6,588 nucleotides of DNA from an uncultured Catenibacterium sp. (GTDB lineage Bacteria; Bacillota_I; Bacilli_A; Erysipelotrichales; Coprobacillaceae): the NCBI GenBank assembly GCA_900764725.1, contig CAAFPB010000086.1, positions 1-6,588 of the forward strand, given 5' to 3'. Made by a program: the position numbers and the translations under genes. Positions 1-6,564 of this stretch are shown piece after piece (position 1 is the first letter of the stretch; each line of letters begins with the position of its first letter). The notes under the pieces were generated by a model. That model saw nothing but the letters and a program-made list of their open reading frames with translations, did not search any database and was not told where the DNA came from.

Positions 1-74
1 AAATCGTGAGTTTTCTTCCGCACCGAGTGCCATTTACATTTGTCATTCTATGTGAAAGTTAATAAAAAATCAAT
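1..74 (-). repeat. Left copy of a flanking direct repeat (terminator/sRNA-like element)
   Basis: Bases 1-39 are identical to 6375-6413. The match continues without gaps to about base 74 (6448), with 10 differences in the last 35 positions. The copy lies downstream of the dehydrogenase gene, so on the minus strand it would be the 3' untranslated end of that transcript. Read on the minus strand it holds a small GCAC/GTGC hairpin, then one arm (bases 4-14) of the terminator that is complete in the right copy. The other arm would lie left of base 1, so it cannot be confirmed here. Bases 75-146, between this repeat and the dehydrogenase stop codon, are AT-rich and contain no convincing terminator of their own. 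The repeat is seen directly; its function is inference. Confidence 0.85.
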
Positions 75-146
75 TCAGATGATTAAAAAGACATATTCTT
101 TCACCATAAGTTTAATTACCAATAGTTATTATAGATTATTAATTGA

Positions 147-935
147 CTATATGCACTTTACCATGCCACCATCAACATTTAAGGCAACACCGGTAATATA
201 ATGTGCTGGTTCACTAGATAAGAATACAGCAGCTGATGCAATTTCTTCAGGTTTAGCATATCTACCCATTGGTATATTTGTCTTAGCAAACCAATCAATA
301 GATTCATCACGACTCATACCAGTAGCACCTGCTAATTGATCACCTAACTGTCCTTCTGCATGCCATAACGGTGTATCTACAGGACCAGGGCACACAGCAT
401 TTACATTCACATTAAATGCTGCACAATAATTTGAATAATCTTTAGTAATCATAATATCAGCAGCCTTAATAGTATCATAACTAATTAATCCACCAGGCTG
501 TTTACCAAAAATAGAAGCTGTATTTACAACACTTCCCCAGCCATTTTTCTTAAAATGAGGAATACATAAATTAGTTAATCTCACTGGTGCATACATCATA
601 AGTTCTGCATGTTTTCTGAATGTTTCTTCAGGGAATGTAGCAATATCACCCATTAAAGCTGTTCCTGCATTATTACATAGAACATCAATCTTTCCAAAAT
701 GTTCAGCAACATTTTCAATAAAATCTTTGCAGTTCTTTTCGTCTGTAACATCTACTTTTTCAACATAAACTTCATTATCTTTTAGTTCTGTCTTTAAAGC
801 ATTCAACCCTTCTAGATTCAAATCAGCTAATGCGAGTTTTGCGCCTTCTTTCGCGTAAGCTTCCGCAATAGCTTTACCAATACCAGAAGCTGCTCCTGTT
901 ACAATAACGACTCTGTCTTTTAAACCTAATTCCAT
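147..935 (-). CDS. Short-chain dehydrogenase/reductase (SDR), classical type
   Basis: This is a 262-residue cytosolic oxidoreductase of classical SDR length that should interconvert an alcohol and a ketone using a nicotinamide cofactor. The Rossmann nucleotide-binding motif TGAASGIG is at residues 13-20. Asp38, at the end of the second beta strand (ALADLN), suggests NAD(H) over NADP(H). The NNAG motif is at 88-91. The catalytic Ser is probably S141 (NTASIFG), and the YxxxK pair is Y153/K157 (YDTIK). CPGPVDTP (from 182) is the usual cofactor/substrate loop, and the C-terminus NVDGG is typical. The Asn of the usual N-S-Y-K tetrad appears replaced by Met near residue 113 (ELMMYAPV where families have a vNlxGvf pattern). 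The ATG has an AAGGAGG ribosome binding site upstream. It is a lone gene, divergent from the GH20 gene. Substrate unknown: sugar, polyol, hydroxysteroid and acyl-ACP reductases all share these motifs. Confidence 0.93.
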   Translation of the reverse strand: MELGLKDRVVIVTGAASGIGKAIAEAYAKEGAKLALADLNLEGLNALKTELKDNEVYVEKVDVTDEKNCKDFIENVAEHFGKIDVLCNNAGTALMGDIATFPEETFRKHAELMMYAPVRLTNLCIPHFKKNGWGSVVNTASIFGKQPGGLISYDTIKAADIMITKDYSNYCAAFNVNVNAVCPGPVDTPLWHAEGQLGDQLAGATGMSRDESIDWFAKTNIPMGRYAKPEEIASAAVFLSSEPAHYITGVALNVDGGMVKCI

Positions 936-946
936 AACAAATCAGT

Positions 947-953
947 CCTCCTT
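947..953 (-). promoter_or_regulatory. Ribosome binding site of the SDR gene
   Basis: The minus strand reads AAGGAGG, a perfect Shine-Dalgarno core, 11 bases before the ATG at 935. It supports this start codon. Confidence 0.85.
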
Positions 954-975
954 GTATGTATTATTTATATATATA

Positions 976-1005
976 ATTATACGCCTCAATAAAGTGCTTA
1001 TTCTA
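976..1005 (-). promoter_or_regulatory. Candidate promoter of the SDR gene
   Basis: The minus strand carries a perfect -10 box, TATAAT (981 to 976). The best -35 in register is TAGAAT (1005 to 1000) with an 18-base spacer, which matches the consensus poorly. A better-looking TTGATA is 22 bases away, too far for normal sigma-A use. The promoter may be weak or need an activator. Transcription would start near 969. Confidence 0.4.
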
Positions 1006-1079
1006 TCAAAACAGTGTTTTAAAAATAATTTACCTGAAAAAAGACAATTAATAAAAAAAAACACTTGAATAAGTACATT
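992..1079. promoter_or_regulatory. Mirrored GAATAAGYAC motif in the two divergent promoters
   Basis: AAGTGCTTATTC at 992-1003 and GAATAAGTACATT at 1067-1079 form an imperfect inverted pair. Each overlaps the -35 region of the promoter it belongs to, and the GAATAAGYAC core ends 11 or 12 bases before the respective -10 box. AGTGTTTT (1013-1020) and AAAACACT (1058-1065) form a second, inner inverted pair. This could be a shared operator for a regulator of both genes. The motifs are short and AT-rich, so chance is possible. The regulator is not in the window. Confidence 0.3.
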
Positions 1080-1093
1080 GTAAGTGCTATCAT
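1065..1093 (+). promoter_or_regulatory. Promoter of the GH20 gene
   Basis: TTGAAT (1065-1070) and TATCAT (1088-1093) are separated by an ideal 17-base spacer, a good sigma-A-type promoter. Transcription would begin around 1100, giving a leader of about 124 bases that carries the RAT and terminator described next. The position just ahead of the RAT is where such a leader needs its promoter. Confidence 0.65.
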
Positions 1094-1115
1094 TTCACTG
1101 TATGAAAAACGTATA

Positions 1116-1144
1116 GGATTGTTACTATTGAATTAGGCAAGACC
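1116..1144 (+). promoter_or_regulatory. Ribonucleic antiterminator (RAT) of the LicT/BglG/SacY type
   Basis: The leader reads GGATTGTTACT, a short loop (ATTGAAT), then TAGGCAAGACC. These are the two conserved arms of the RAT hairpins bound by LicT, BglG and SacY/SacT antiterminator proteins. GG/CC close the base and CTA/TAG pair above the internal loop. The last six bases (1139-1144, AAGACC) are also the first six bases of the terminator stem that follows, so the two structures exclude each other. From what is known of the family, a PTS-regulated protein binds and stabilises the RAT when its sugar is being imported, letting RNA polymerase read into the downstream gene. The cognate antiterminator is not in this window and the inducing sugar cannot be read from the RAT. 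Confidence 0.88.
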
Positions 1145-1187
1145 GGAGTAAAACTTCTTATTAGAGGGGGTACTTTGGTCTTTTTTT
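1139..1187 (+). terminator. Leader (attenuator) terminator overlapping the RAT
   Basis: Bases 1139-1150 (AAGACCGGAGTA) pair fully with 1171-1182 (TACTTTGGTCTT), counting two G-U pairs. A smaller CTTCT/AGAGG hairpin can form in the loop. A run of seven T (1181-1187) follows. This is an intrinsic terminator inside the 5' leader, 37 bases ahead of the GH20 start codon. It should stop transcription by default and be bypassed when the RAT folds. Confidence 0.88.
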
Positions 1188-1204
1188 GTTGGTCCTATAT
1201 AAAA

Positions 1205-1214
1205 AAGGAAAGGA
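1205..1214 (+). promoter_or_regulatory. Ribosome binding site of the GH20 gene
   Basis: AAGGAAAGGA ends nine bases before the ATG at 1224. It lies downstream of the leader terminator, so it is transcribed only after readthrough. Confidence 0.75.
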
Positions 1215-1223
1215 AAACGTATA

Positions 1224-4200
1224 ATGAACAAAAAACAAGGTGTTATTGGATTAGTTGCAACTGTCATGATTGCGAATGCTGCATTTGTTGATGTAAGACC
1301 AGTCTATGCTGCAGAAAACTTAAATCTTGCTAAAGGATGTCAAGTCAATGCAAGTAGTTATGAAGTCAATACAACATCTCCAGACAAAGCAGTAGATGGT
1401 GATATTACAACTCGCTGGGGAACAGCACAGAATAAGGCAGAAAATGAATGGATTGAAATTAATCTAGGAGAAGAAAAGACAGTACGTCAGATTAATATCA
1501 ATTTTGAAAGAACTGATGATGCACAGAATATTCTAGGCTATAAGATTGAATTAGAAGAAAACGGACAATATAAAGAAGTATATAGAAAGACTACTAAGGC
1601 TAAACAGACTGAAATCATTCAGTTAGATAAAGATCATCAGGCGACTAAAGTAAAAGTCACTGTACTTTCTGCAGATGCAGGTACAATCAACTGGAAGAAT
1701 GTAGGTATCAATGAAATTGAAGTATATAGTCAATTAATTGAAGAAGCAGATGCTACACCTAATAAGAACCATATGGCTAACGCTACAATCACTGCATCAA
1801 GTAGTGAAGCTAATACACTTAGTCCAGATAAAGTAAAAGATGGAAGTACAGAAAAAGCCAATCGCTGGGCAAGTGATTATGAAAATCCTACTACTAATAT
1901 CTGGCTTAATACTAAGTTTGCTGGATTGACTCTAGTTAAGGAACTTAAGATTCATTTCTTTGAAAGAGATGTAGCTCCAATGCCATCCAATGTTAAGAGC
2001 TTTGATATCAAATACAAAGATAAAGATGGTAAAGAAAAACTTGCTCAAAGTTTTACTAATAAGACAAAAGGTGATGGATATGATAATGAAGTTGTTATTA
2101 GATTTAAAGAACCTATTGAAGCAAAAGAATTAAAGCTATGTAACTTTGTTGCTGAAGCATCATCTTGGAATAACGTAAGTATTGCAGAAATGGAAGTATA
2201 TTCTAACGAACAGACTAAACAAACTGCCACTCTTAATTCAGTTGTATCTTCTATTGAATCAGTGAATAAGACTATTGATACTGATGCAGATACTTTAGAT
2301 ATGCCAGTCGTACCAGAAGGATTTACTGTAAAGTTGAATGGTGCAGATCTTGAACAGATCATTGGTGCTGATGGAAAGATTGTTCATCCGTTAGTTGATA
2401 AGACAGTTAAGGTATCTTATACAGTGACTGAAACTTCTACAGGTAAAGAAAAGAAGACGGCTGATATTGATTATGTTGTAAAGGGCAGAAATGAAGATCT
2501 AGTAGGTAAAAATAAAAAACCTACTGTTATACCAGAAATCCAGGAATGGCACTCAGATTCAACAGAACAGCTTTCTGTGAATACTTTAAAGACTGTTACT
2601 TATACAAACGATAAGTTAAAAGCTGTTGTAGATGAATTTGTACGTGACTATAAAGACTTTACAGGTATTAACCTTACAGTCAAGAAAGGAACAGCACAGG
2701 CAAATGCCTTCAACTTTGAATTAAAGGCACCAGATACTCTTCTAGGTAATGAAGGATATACAATGGATATCCAGAAAGATCGTATTAATGTATCTTCAGT
2801 ACATACAACAGGTAACATGTATGGTATGCAGACAATCCTTCAGATGTATAAAGAGAATAACGAAGGTTACAACATTGGTCAGATCCGTGACTATCCTCGC
2901 TTTAAGACACGTGGATTCTTATTTGACGTAGCCCGTAAACCAGTCTCTCTAAGCATGATGAAAGAAGTCGCAAGAACAATGCGTTACTATAAGATGAATG
3001 ACTTCCAGGCTCATTTATCTGATAACTATATCTTCTTAGAACAGTATGGTAAAGGTGATCAGGAAAACGAAGCATTTAAAGCCTATGAAGCATTCCGTCT
3101 AGAATCAGGATTATCTAACGATAAAGGTGAAACACCTACTGCAACAGACTATTCTATCTCTAAGAAGGACTTCAGAGAATTCATCCAGGGTGAAAGAGCA
3201 CTTGGTATGAATGTAGTTCCTGAAATTGATGTACCTGCTCATGCTACTTCATTCACTAAAGTATGGCCAGAATTAATGGTTCAGAACAAAGTATCACCAT
3301 TAAATGGAAATAGACCACTTATTGACCATCTTGATGTCTCTAAGAAAGAAACAAAAGATAAGATTAAGGAAATCTTTGATGATTATACAAAAGGTGCTAA
3401 TCCAGTATTTGATGGTGAAACAACTGTACATATTGGTGCAGATGAATTCTTATCAAACTATACAGCATATCGTGGATTCGTTAATGACTTAGTTCCACAC
3501 TTAAAAGAAACTAATACAGTACGTATGTGGGGTGGTTTATCTTGGATCAAAGATAATCCAGTCACTCAGATTAAGAAAGAAGCCATTGATAATGTAGAAA
3601 TGAACCTCTGGTCAGCTGACTGGGCAGATGGTCTTGAAATGTATGATATGGGCTATAAGCTTATTAATACAATTGATGACTTTGGTTACATGGTTCCAAA
3701 TGGAAACAAAGGACGTGCCAATGCCTATGGAGATTTATTAAACGTAAATAGAATCTTCAACCAGTTTGAAGCAAACAAAGTAAGAGTTAAAGGTGGCTCT
3801 TATAAGTATGTTCCATCTGGTGATGATCAGATGTTAGGTGCTGCATTCGCATTATGGAGTGATAACATTGATAAGAGTGCATCAGGTTTAAGTGAATCTG
3901 ATTTATACTGGCGTTTCTTTGATGCATTACCATTCTATGCAGAAAAGACTTGGGCTGCCACTGGTAAAGAAAAAGGTAGTGCAGATGCTCTCGCAAAACT
4001 CGCTCAGGATAAGGGAACAGGACCTAATACAAACCCTTACTACAAAGAAAATAAAAAAGGTGAAAACTATGAAAGCTATGATTTCAATAATGGCTTAAAA
4101 GATAGTTCTGAAAACAAACGTGACCTTAAAGCAGGTAAGAATACTGAAATTAAGGATGATGCGTTAGTATTAAAGGATGGTGTAAGTTATGTTACTTCAC

Positions 4201-6299
4201 CAATCAAAGAATTAGGTAATGGTAATAAGTTATCATTTGATATTAAACTAAACAAACCAGCTAAACCAGGAGATATCTTATTTGAATCAGATGCTGATTA
4301 TGGAACACATGATATCAGAATCATGGAAGATGGTAAGTTAGGTTTCACTAGAGAACTTTATAACTACTACTTTGATTATGAATTACCAGTAGGTAAAACA
4401 GTTAATATCTCTATCACTACAGCTCAGCAGAAGACAAGTTTATATGTGAATGGTGAATATGTATGTGATGCAAAAGGTAAGTTTATTCACAATGATATGG
4501 TGAAGAAAGACAATATCACTCACTCAACATTCGCATTACCACTAGAAAGAATTGGTTCTAAGACAGAAACAGTTTCTGCAGTGATTGATAATGTCGTTGT
4601 ATCTGAAAAAGCACCAGAAGTAGATCTTTATAATAAAGCATCTTGGACTGGTAAAGCTGAATCAGAAACACCAACAGCTCATGGTGGAAACAATGAAGGT
4701 ATTATTGGTATGGCATTTGACAATAAACCTTCTACAATCTGGCATTCAGACTGGTCACAGTCTACAAAGGATAAGGTTCCAACAACATCTGGTGCCCCAG
4801 GTACAGGTAAGGGTGCTGATGGAAGTATTTGGACAGAAATTTCATTTGATAAAGCATATGAAATCAACCAGGTATCATTCACACCACGTCAGGATTCTAA
4901 CAGTGGTCAGGTCACTAAAGCATCACTCTATATCCAGACTGAAAAGAATGGTGAATGGGTAGAAGTTGCGAAAGATCAGACATTTGAAGCAAATAAATCT
5001 GAAAAGACATTTACTTTTGATACACAGAATGTATATGGATTCAAGTTTGTTGCTTCTGAATCTAATGATGGCTGGGTAGCAATCTCTGAATTCAACATTG
5101 CGAATAAAGATATAACTAATAACACTTATACTGTTTATGTAGAAGCAGAAAAAGGTGGTAAAGTAAGTGGTGGTCAGGAAGTTAAAGCAGGTAAATCTGT
5201 AACTATTACTGCAACACCTAATAGAGGTTATGTATTTAAGGGATGGTATCGTCCTAATGGTGATAAAGTATCTGATAAAGCAGAATATACATTCAAGGTA
5301 ACAGGTAATACAGCTTTAATTGCGAAGTTTGAAAAATCTGCAGAAGCAGATGTAAAGATCAAAGATGTTCAGAAGCTAGATGATCTTACTGTTGTGAAAG
5401 GTACAACACTAGATGAATTAAATCTACCAAAGAAAGTAACTATTACTTTAGAAAACAATGAAACAGAAGAAGTAGACGTAGCATGGAATAAAGATGCTTA
5501 TAAGGCTAATGAATGTGGTACATATGTATTAGAAGGTACTCTCACATTACCAGAAGGCGTTGTAAACCCGGATGGCTTGAAAGTAGTTGTAAAAGTAACT
5601 GTAGAAAATAAGAAGTATACAGTTGCAGTAGAAAGTGATCAGAACATGGGTACTGTCTCTGTGGATAAAACAGATGGTATTTATGAAGAAGGTTCAAATG
5701 TGACTGTAACAGCTAAAGCAAATGAAGGTTATGAATTTGTGAACTGGACAGATGAAAATGGAAGAGAAGTAAGTACATCTAACCCATATACATTTGAAGC
5801 AACTACAAACACTACTCTAAAAGCAAACTTCAAGAAGGTAGAAGTTACTCCAGCTAAACCATCATCACAGGATATCCTAGATGACTTACTTGCAGGAAAT
5901 AAAGTACAGACAGTTGTTTCTAAGGGACAGACACAGTATGTACTTCCTGAAGTACCAGAAGGCTATAGTATTACTATTAGTAAGGTAAGTCCTGAAGGTG
6001 TTATCGCATTAGATGGTAAAGTAACAACTCCTAAGAAGGATACAGATGTGATCGTTACTATTACTGTAACTGATGCAGAAGGAAAGACTGCAAGTCATGA
6101 CTTTACTGTAAAAGTGATTGGACTTAATGAAGTAGATAAGGAAACTCCAAAAGATCCTGAAACAGGAAAAGATACACCTAAAGATCCTACTCAGGATAAG
6201 AAACCAGCTAAGACAGGTGATGTAACACCAATTGTAGGCTGGATCTCTATGATGACAGTAGCAGGTGCTATGTTACTTAAGAGAAAGAAAAGATCATAA
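1224..6299 (+). CDS. Cell-wall-anchored GH20 beta-N-acetylhexosaminidase / lacto-N-biosidase-like enzyme with three F5/8C (CBM32-like) modules
   Basis: A 1691-residue surface enzyme expected to release N-acetylhexosamine, or a disaccharide such as lacto-N-biose, from the non-reducing ends of glycans. Order of parts: signal peptide 1-29 (cleavage likely after VYA, no YSIRK motif); F5/8 type C (CBM32-like) modules at about 32-169 and 182-327; Ig-like spacer 335-421; GH20 N-terminal alpha/beta domain about 430-560; GH20 catalytic barrel about 563-910. The catalytic Asp-Glu pair is D740-E741 in VHIGADEF, which makes the substrate-assisted (oxazoline) mechanism likely. HLSDNY (597-602), MWGG (768-771), NLWSADW (794-800) and FALWSDN (875-881) would line the pocket. 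Then come a LamG/concanavalin-like domain about 950-1128, a third F5/8C module 1132-1295 (STIWHSDW), InlB-B-type repeats 1302-1371 and 1465-1536 around an Ig-like (Big_4-like) domain 1376-1461, and another Ig-like spacer 1547-1633. A Pro/Asp/Lys-rich linker, sortase signal PAKTG (1661-1665), membrane segment and KRKKRS tail follow. The HLSDNY type of barrel recalls lacto-N-biosidases, but exact specificity is uncertain. The gene stands alone behind a RAT-controlled leader. Confidence 0.93.
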   Translation: MNKKQGVIGLVATVMIANAAFVDVRPVYAAENLNLAKGCQVNASSYEVNTTSPDKAVDGDITTRWGTAQNKAENEWIEINLGEEKTVRQININFERTDDAQNILGYKIELEENGQYKEVYRKTTKAKQTEIIQLDKDHQATKVKVTVLSADAGTINWKNVGINEIEVYSQLIEEADATPNKNHMANATITASSSEANTLSPDKVKDGSTEKANRWASDYENPTTNIWLNTKFAGLTLVKELKIHFFERDVAPMPSNVKSFDIKYKDKDGKEKLAQSFTNKTKGDGYDNEVVIRFKEPIEAKELKLCNFVAEASSWNNVSIAEMEVYSNEQTKQTATLNSVVSSIESVNKTIDTDADTLDMPVVPEGFTVKLNGADLEQIIGADGKIVHPLVDKTVKVSYTVTETSTGKEKKTADIDYVVKGRNEDLVGKNKKPTVIPEIQEWHSDSTEQLSVNTLKTVTYTNDKLKAVVDEFVRDYKDFTGINLTVKKGTAQANAFNFELKAPDTLLGNEGYTMDIQKDRINVSSVHTTGNMYGMQTILQMYKENNEGYNIGQIRDYPRFKTRGFLFDVARKPVSLSMMKEVARTMRYYKMNDFQAHLSDNYIFLEQYGKGDQENEAFKAYEAFRLESGLSNDKGETPTATDYSISKKDFREFIQGERALGMNVVPEIDVPAHATSFTKVWPELMVQNKVSPLNGNRPLIDHLDVSKKETKDKIKEIFDDYTKGANPVFDGETTVHIGADEFLSNYTAYRGFVNDLVPHLKETNTVRMWGGLSWIKDNPVTQIKKEAIDNVEMNLWSADWADGLEMYDMGYKLINTIDDFGYMVPNGNKGRANAYGDLLNVNRIFNQFEANKVRVKGGSYKYVPSGDDQMLGAAFALWSDNIDKSASGLSESDLYWRFFDALPFYAEKTWAATGKEKGSADALAKLAQDKGTGPNTNPYYKENKKGENYESYDFNNGLKDSSENKRDLKAGKNTEIKDDALVLKDGVSYVTSPIKELGNGNKLSFDIKLNKPAKPGDILFESDADYGTHDIRIMEDGKLGFTRELYNYYFDYELPVGKTVNISITTAQQKTSLYVNGEYVCDAKGKFIHNDMVKKDNITHSTFALPLERIGSKTETVSAVIDNVVVSEKAPEVDLYNKASWTGKAESETPTAHGGNNEGIIGMAFDNKPSTIWHSDWSQSTKDKVPTTSGAPGTGKGADGSIWTEISFDKAYEINQVSFTPRQDSNSGQVTKASLYIQTEKNGEWVEVAKDQTFEANKSEKTFTFDTQNVYGFKFVASESNDGWVAISEFNIANKDITNNTYTVYVEAEKGGKVSGGQEVKAGKSVTITATPNRGYVFKGWYRPNGDKVSDKAEYTFKVTGNTALIAKFEKSAEADVKIKDVQKLDDLTVVKGTTLDELNLPKKVTITLENNETEEVDVAWNKDAYKANECGTYVLEGTLTLPEGVVNPDGLKVVVKVTVENKKYTVAVESDQNMGTVSVDKTDGIYEEGSNVTVTAKANEGYEFVNWTDENGREVSTSNPYTFEATTNTTLKANFKKVEVTPAKPSSQDILDDLLAGNKVQTVVSKGQTQYVLPEVPEGYSITISKVSPEGVIALDGKVTTPKKDTDVIVTITVTDAEGKTASHDFTVKVIGLNEVDKETPKDPETGKDTPKDPTQDKKPAKTGDVTPIVGWISMMTVAGAMLLKRKKRS

Positions 6300-6315
6300 T
6301 ACTTAAATTGGTCTG

Positions 6316-6342
6316 AGAGATAGCGAAAGCTATCTCTTTTTT
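6316..6342 (+). terminator. Intrinsic terminator of the GH20 gene
   Basis: AGAGATAGC (6316-6324) and GCTATCTCT (6329-6337) form a perfect nine-pair stem closed by a GAAA tetraloop, followed by T to 6342. It begins 17 bases after the stop codon, so the GH20 gene is monocistronic. Confidence 0.93.
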
Positions 6343-6354
6343 GAGTTTTAAAAC

Positions 6355-6388
6355 AAAGAAAAAACCCACGACATAAATCGTGAGTTTT
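6355..6388 (-). terminator. Minus-strand terminator inside the right repeat
   Basis: Left arm 6361-6371 (AAAACCCACGA) and right arm 6378-6388 (TCGTGAGTTTT) pair over 11 positions around a six-base loop. The single irregular position is a G-U pair only in minus-strand RNA and a C-A mismatch in plus-strand RNA. On the minus strand a run of six T, a C and three T follows. Direction is therefore most likely minus, facing the GH20 terminator. No minus-strand gene lies upstream of it in the window, which suggests a short RNA or a bidirectional stop. Confidence 0.7.
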
Positions 6389-6448
6389 CTTCCGCACCGA
6401 GTGCCATTTACATATATGATTGTATGCTAGATTTAGTAGAAAATCAAT
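6375..6448 (-). repeat. Right copy of the flanking direct repeat
   Basis: Identical to bases 1-39 over 6375-6413 and aligning ungapped to about 6448 (about 64 of 74 positions equal). The invariant core covers the 3' hairpins; the variable part is upstream on the minus strand. It lies between the GH20 terminator and the next gene, in the same orientation as the left copy, about 6.37 kb away. Confidence 0.9.
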
Positions 6449-6460
6449 AGAATATTTACG

Positions 6461-6501
6461 ATTATAAAATTATTTTAACGCCTATTATTGGGCATTGTCA
6501 G
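6461..6501 (-). promoter_or_regulatory. Candidate minus-strand promoter for the small RNA
   Basis: Two overlapping options exist on the minus strand. One is CTGACA (6501 to 6496), an 18-base spacer, then TAAAAT (6477 to 6472). The other is a perfect TATAAT (6466 to 6461) with only a poor -35 in register. Either would start a transcript just upstream of the right repeat. The region is AT-rich, so chance -10 boxes are expected. Confidence 0.3.
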
Positions 6502-6524
6502 AATCTGAGTCTAAACATTATTTT
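6495..6524 (+). promoter_or_regulatory. Candidate promoter of the downstream gene, with a dyad in the spacer
   Basis: TTGTCA (6495-6500) and TATTTT (6519-6524) are 18 bases apart and precede the start at 6565. A perfect dyad, TCAGA-A-TCTGA (6498-6508), overlaps the -35 end and spacer, a place where a repressor could sit. The dyad also covers the -35 of the candidate minus-strand promoter. The evidence is modest. Confidence 0.35.
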
Positions 6525-6564
6525 AGAAAAAGTAATAAAATGATTATAAAGGATGGTGATTACA

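Larger units (their letters stand above)
6355..6460 (-). ncRNA. Candidate small RNA ending in the repeat-borne terminator
   Basis: A minus-strand transcript from about 6460 would be about 105 nt and end at the terminator above. It would contain a possible ACAT/ATGT hairpin (G-U closed here, A-U closed in the left copy), the GCAC/GTGC hairpin, and the terminator stem. It has no ORF of note. The left copy of the same element sits at the 3' end of a protein-coding transcript, which argues that the shared part may be only a conserved 3' end. No known RNA family was recognised. Existence as a separate RNA is inference. Confidence 0.3.

Noticed and set aside
1106..1223. Ten-base direct repeat AAAACGTATA at 1106-1115 and 1214-1223.
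   Set aside because: Short and AT-rich; one copy is forced by the ribosome binding site and start region. No functional link seen.
1212..1225. GGAAAACGTATAAT, overlapping the GH20 ribosome binding site and start, looks like a CcpA cre site; a similar stretch with an extra A is at 1103-1117.
   Set aside because: The second half-site lacks the conserved CA, the first base is G not T, and the upstream version has wrong spacing. Catabolite repression is plausible, but this site does not show it.
2045..4962. Several open frames of about 60-105 codons overlapping the GH20 gene on both strands.
   Set aside because: They lie inside a long, well-supported coding frame, have no ribosome binding sites or recognisable domains, and read as out-of-frame translations of it.
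6191..6397. 68-codon minus-strand frame over the GH20 3' end and both terminators.
   Set aside because: It runs through two terminator hairpins and the sortase-signal coding region, and shows no ribosome binding site or protein features.
6391..6410. The minus strand GGCACTCGGTGC resembles the last hairpin of a Cas9 tracrRNA.
   Set aside because: The stem is only four pairs. No anti-repeat, CRISPR repeat or cas gene is seen, and the same sequence recurs behind the dehydrogenase gene.
1..6448. Composite transposon or integron cassette bounded by the direct repeats.
   Set aside because: No transposase, integrase, terminal inverted repeats or target duplication is visible. The repeats look like structured transcript ends.
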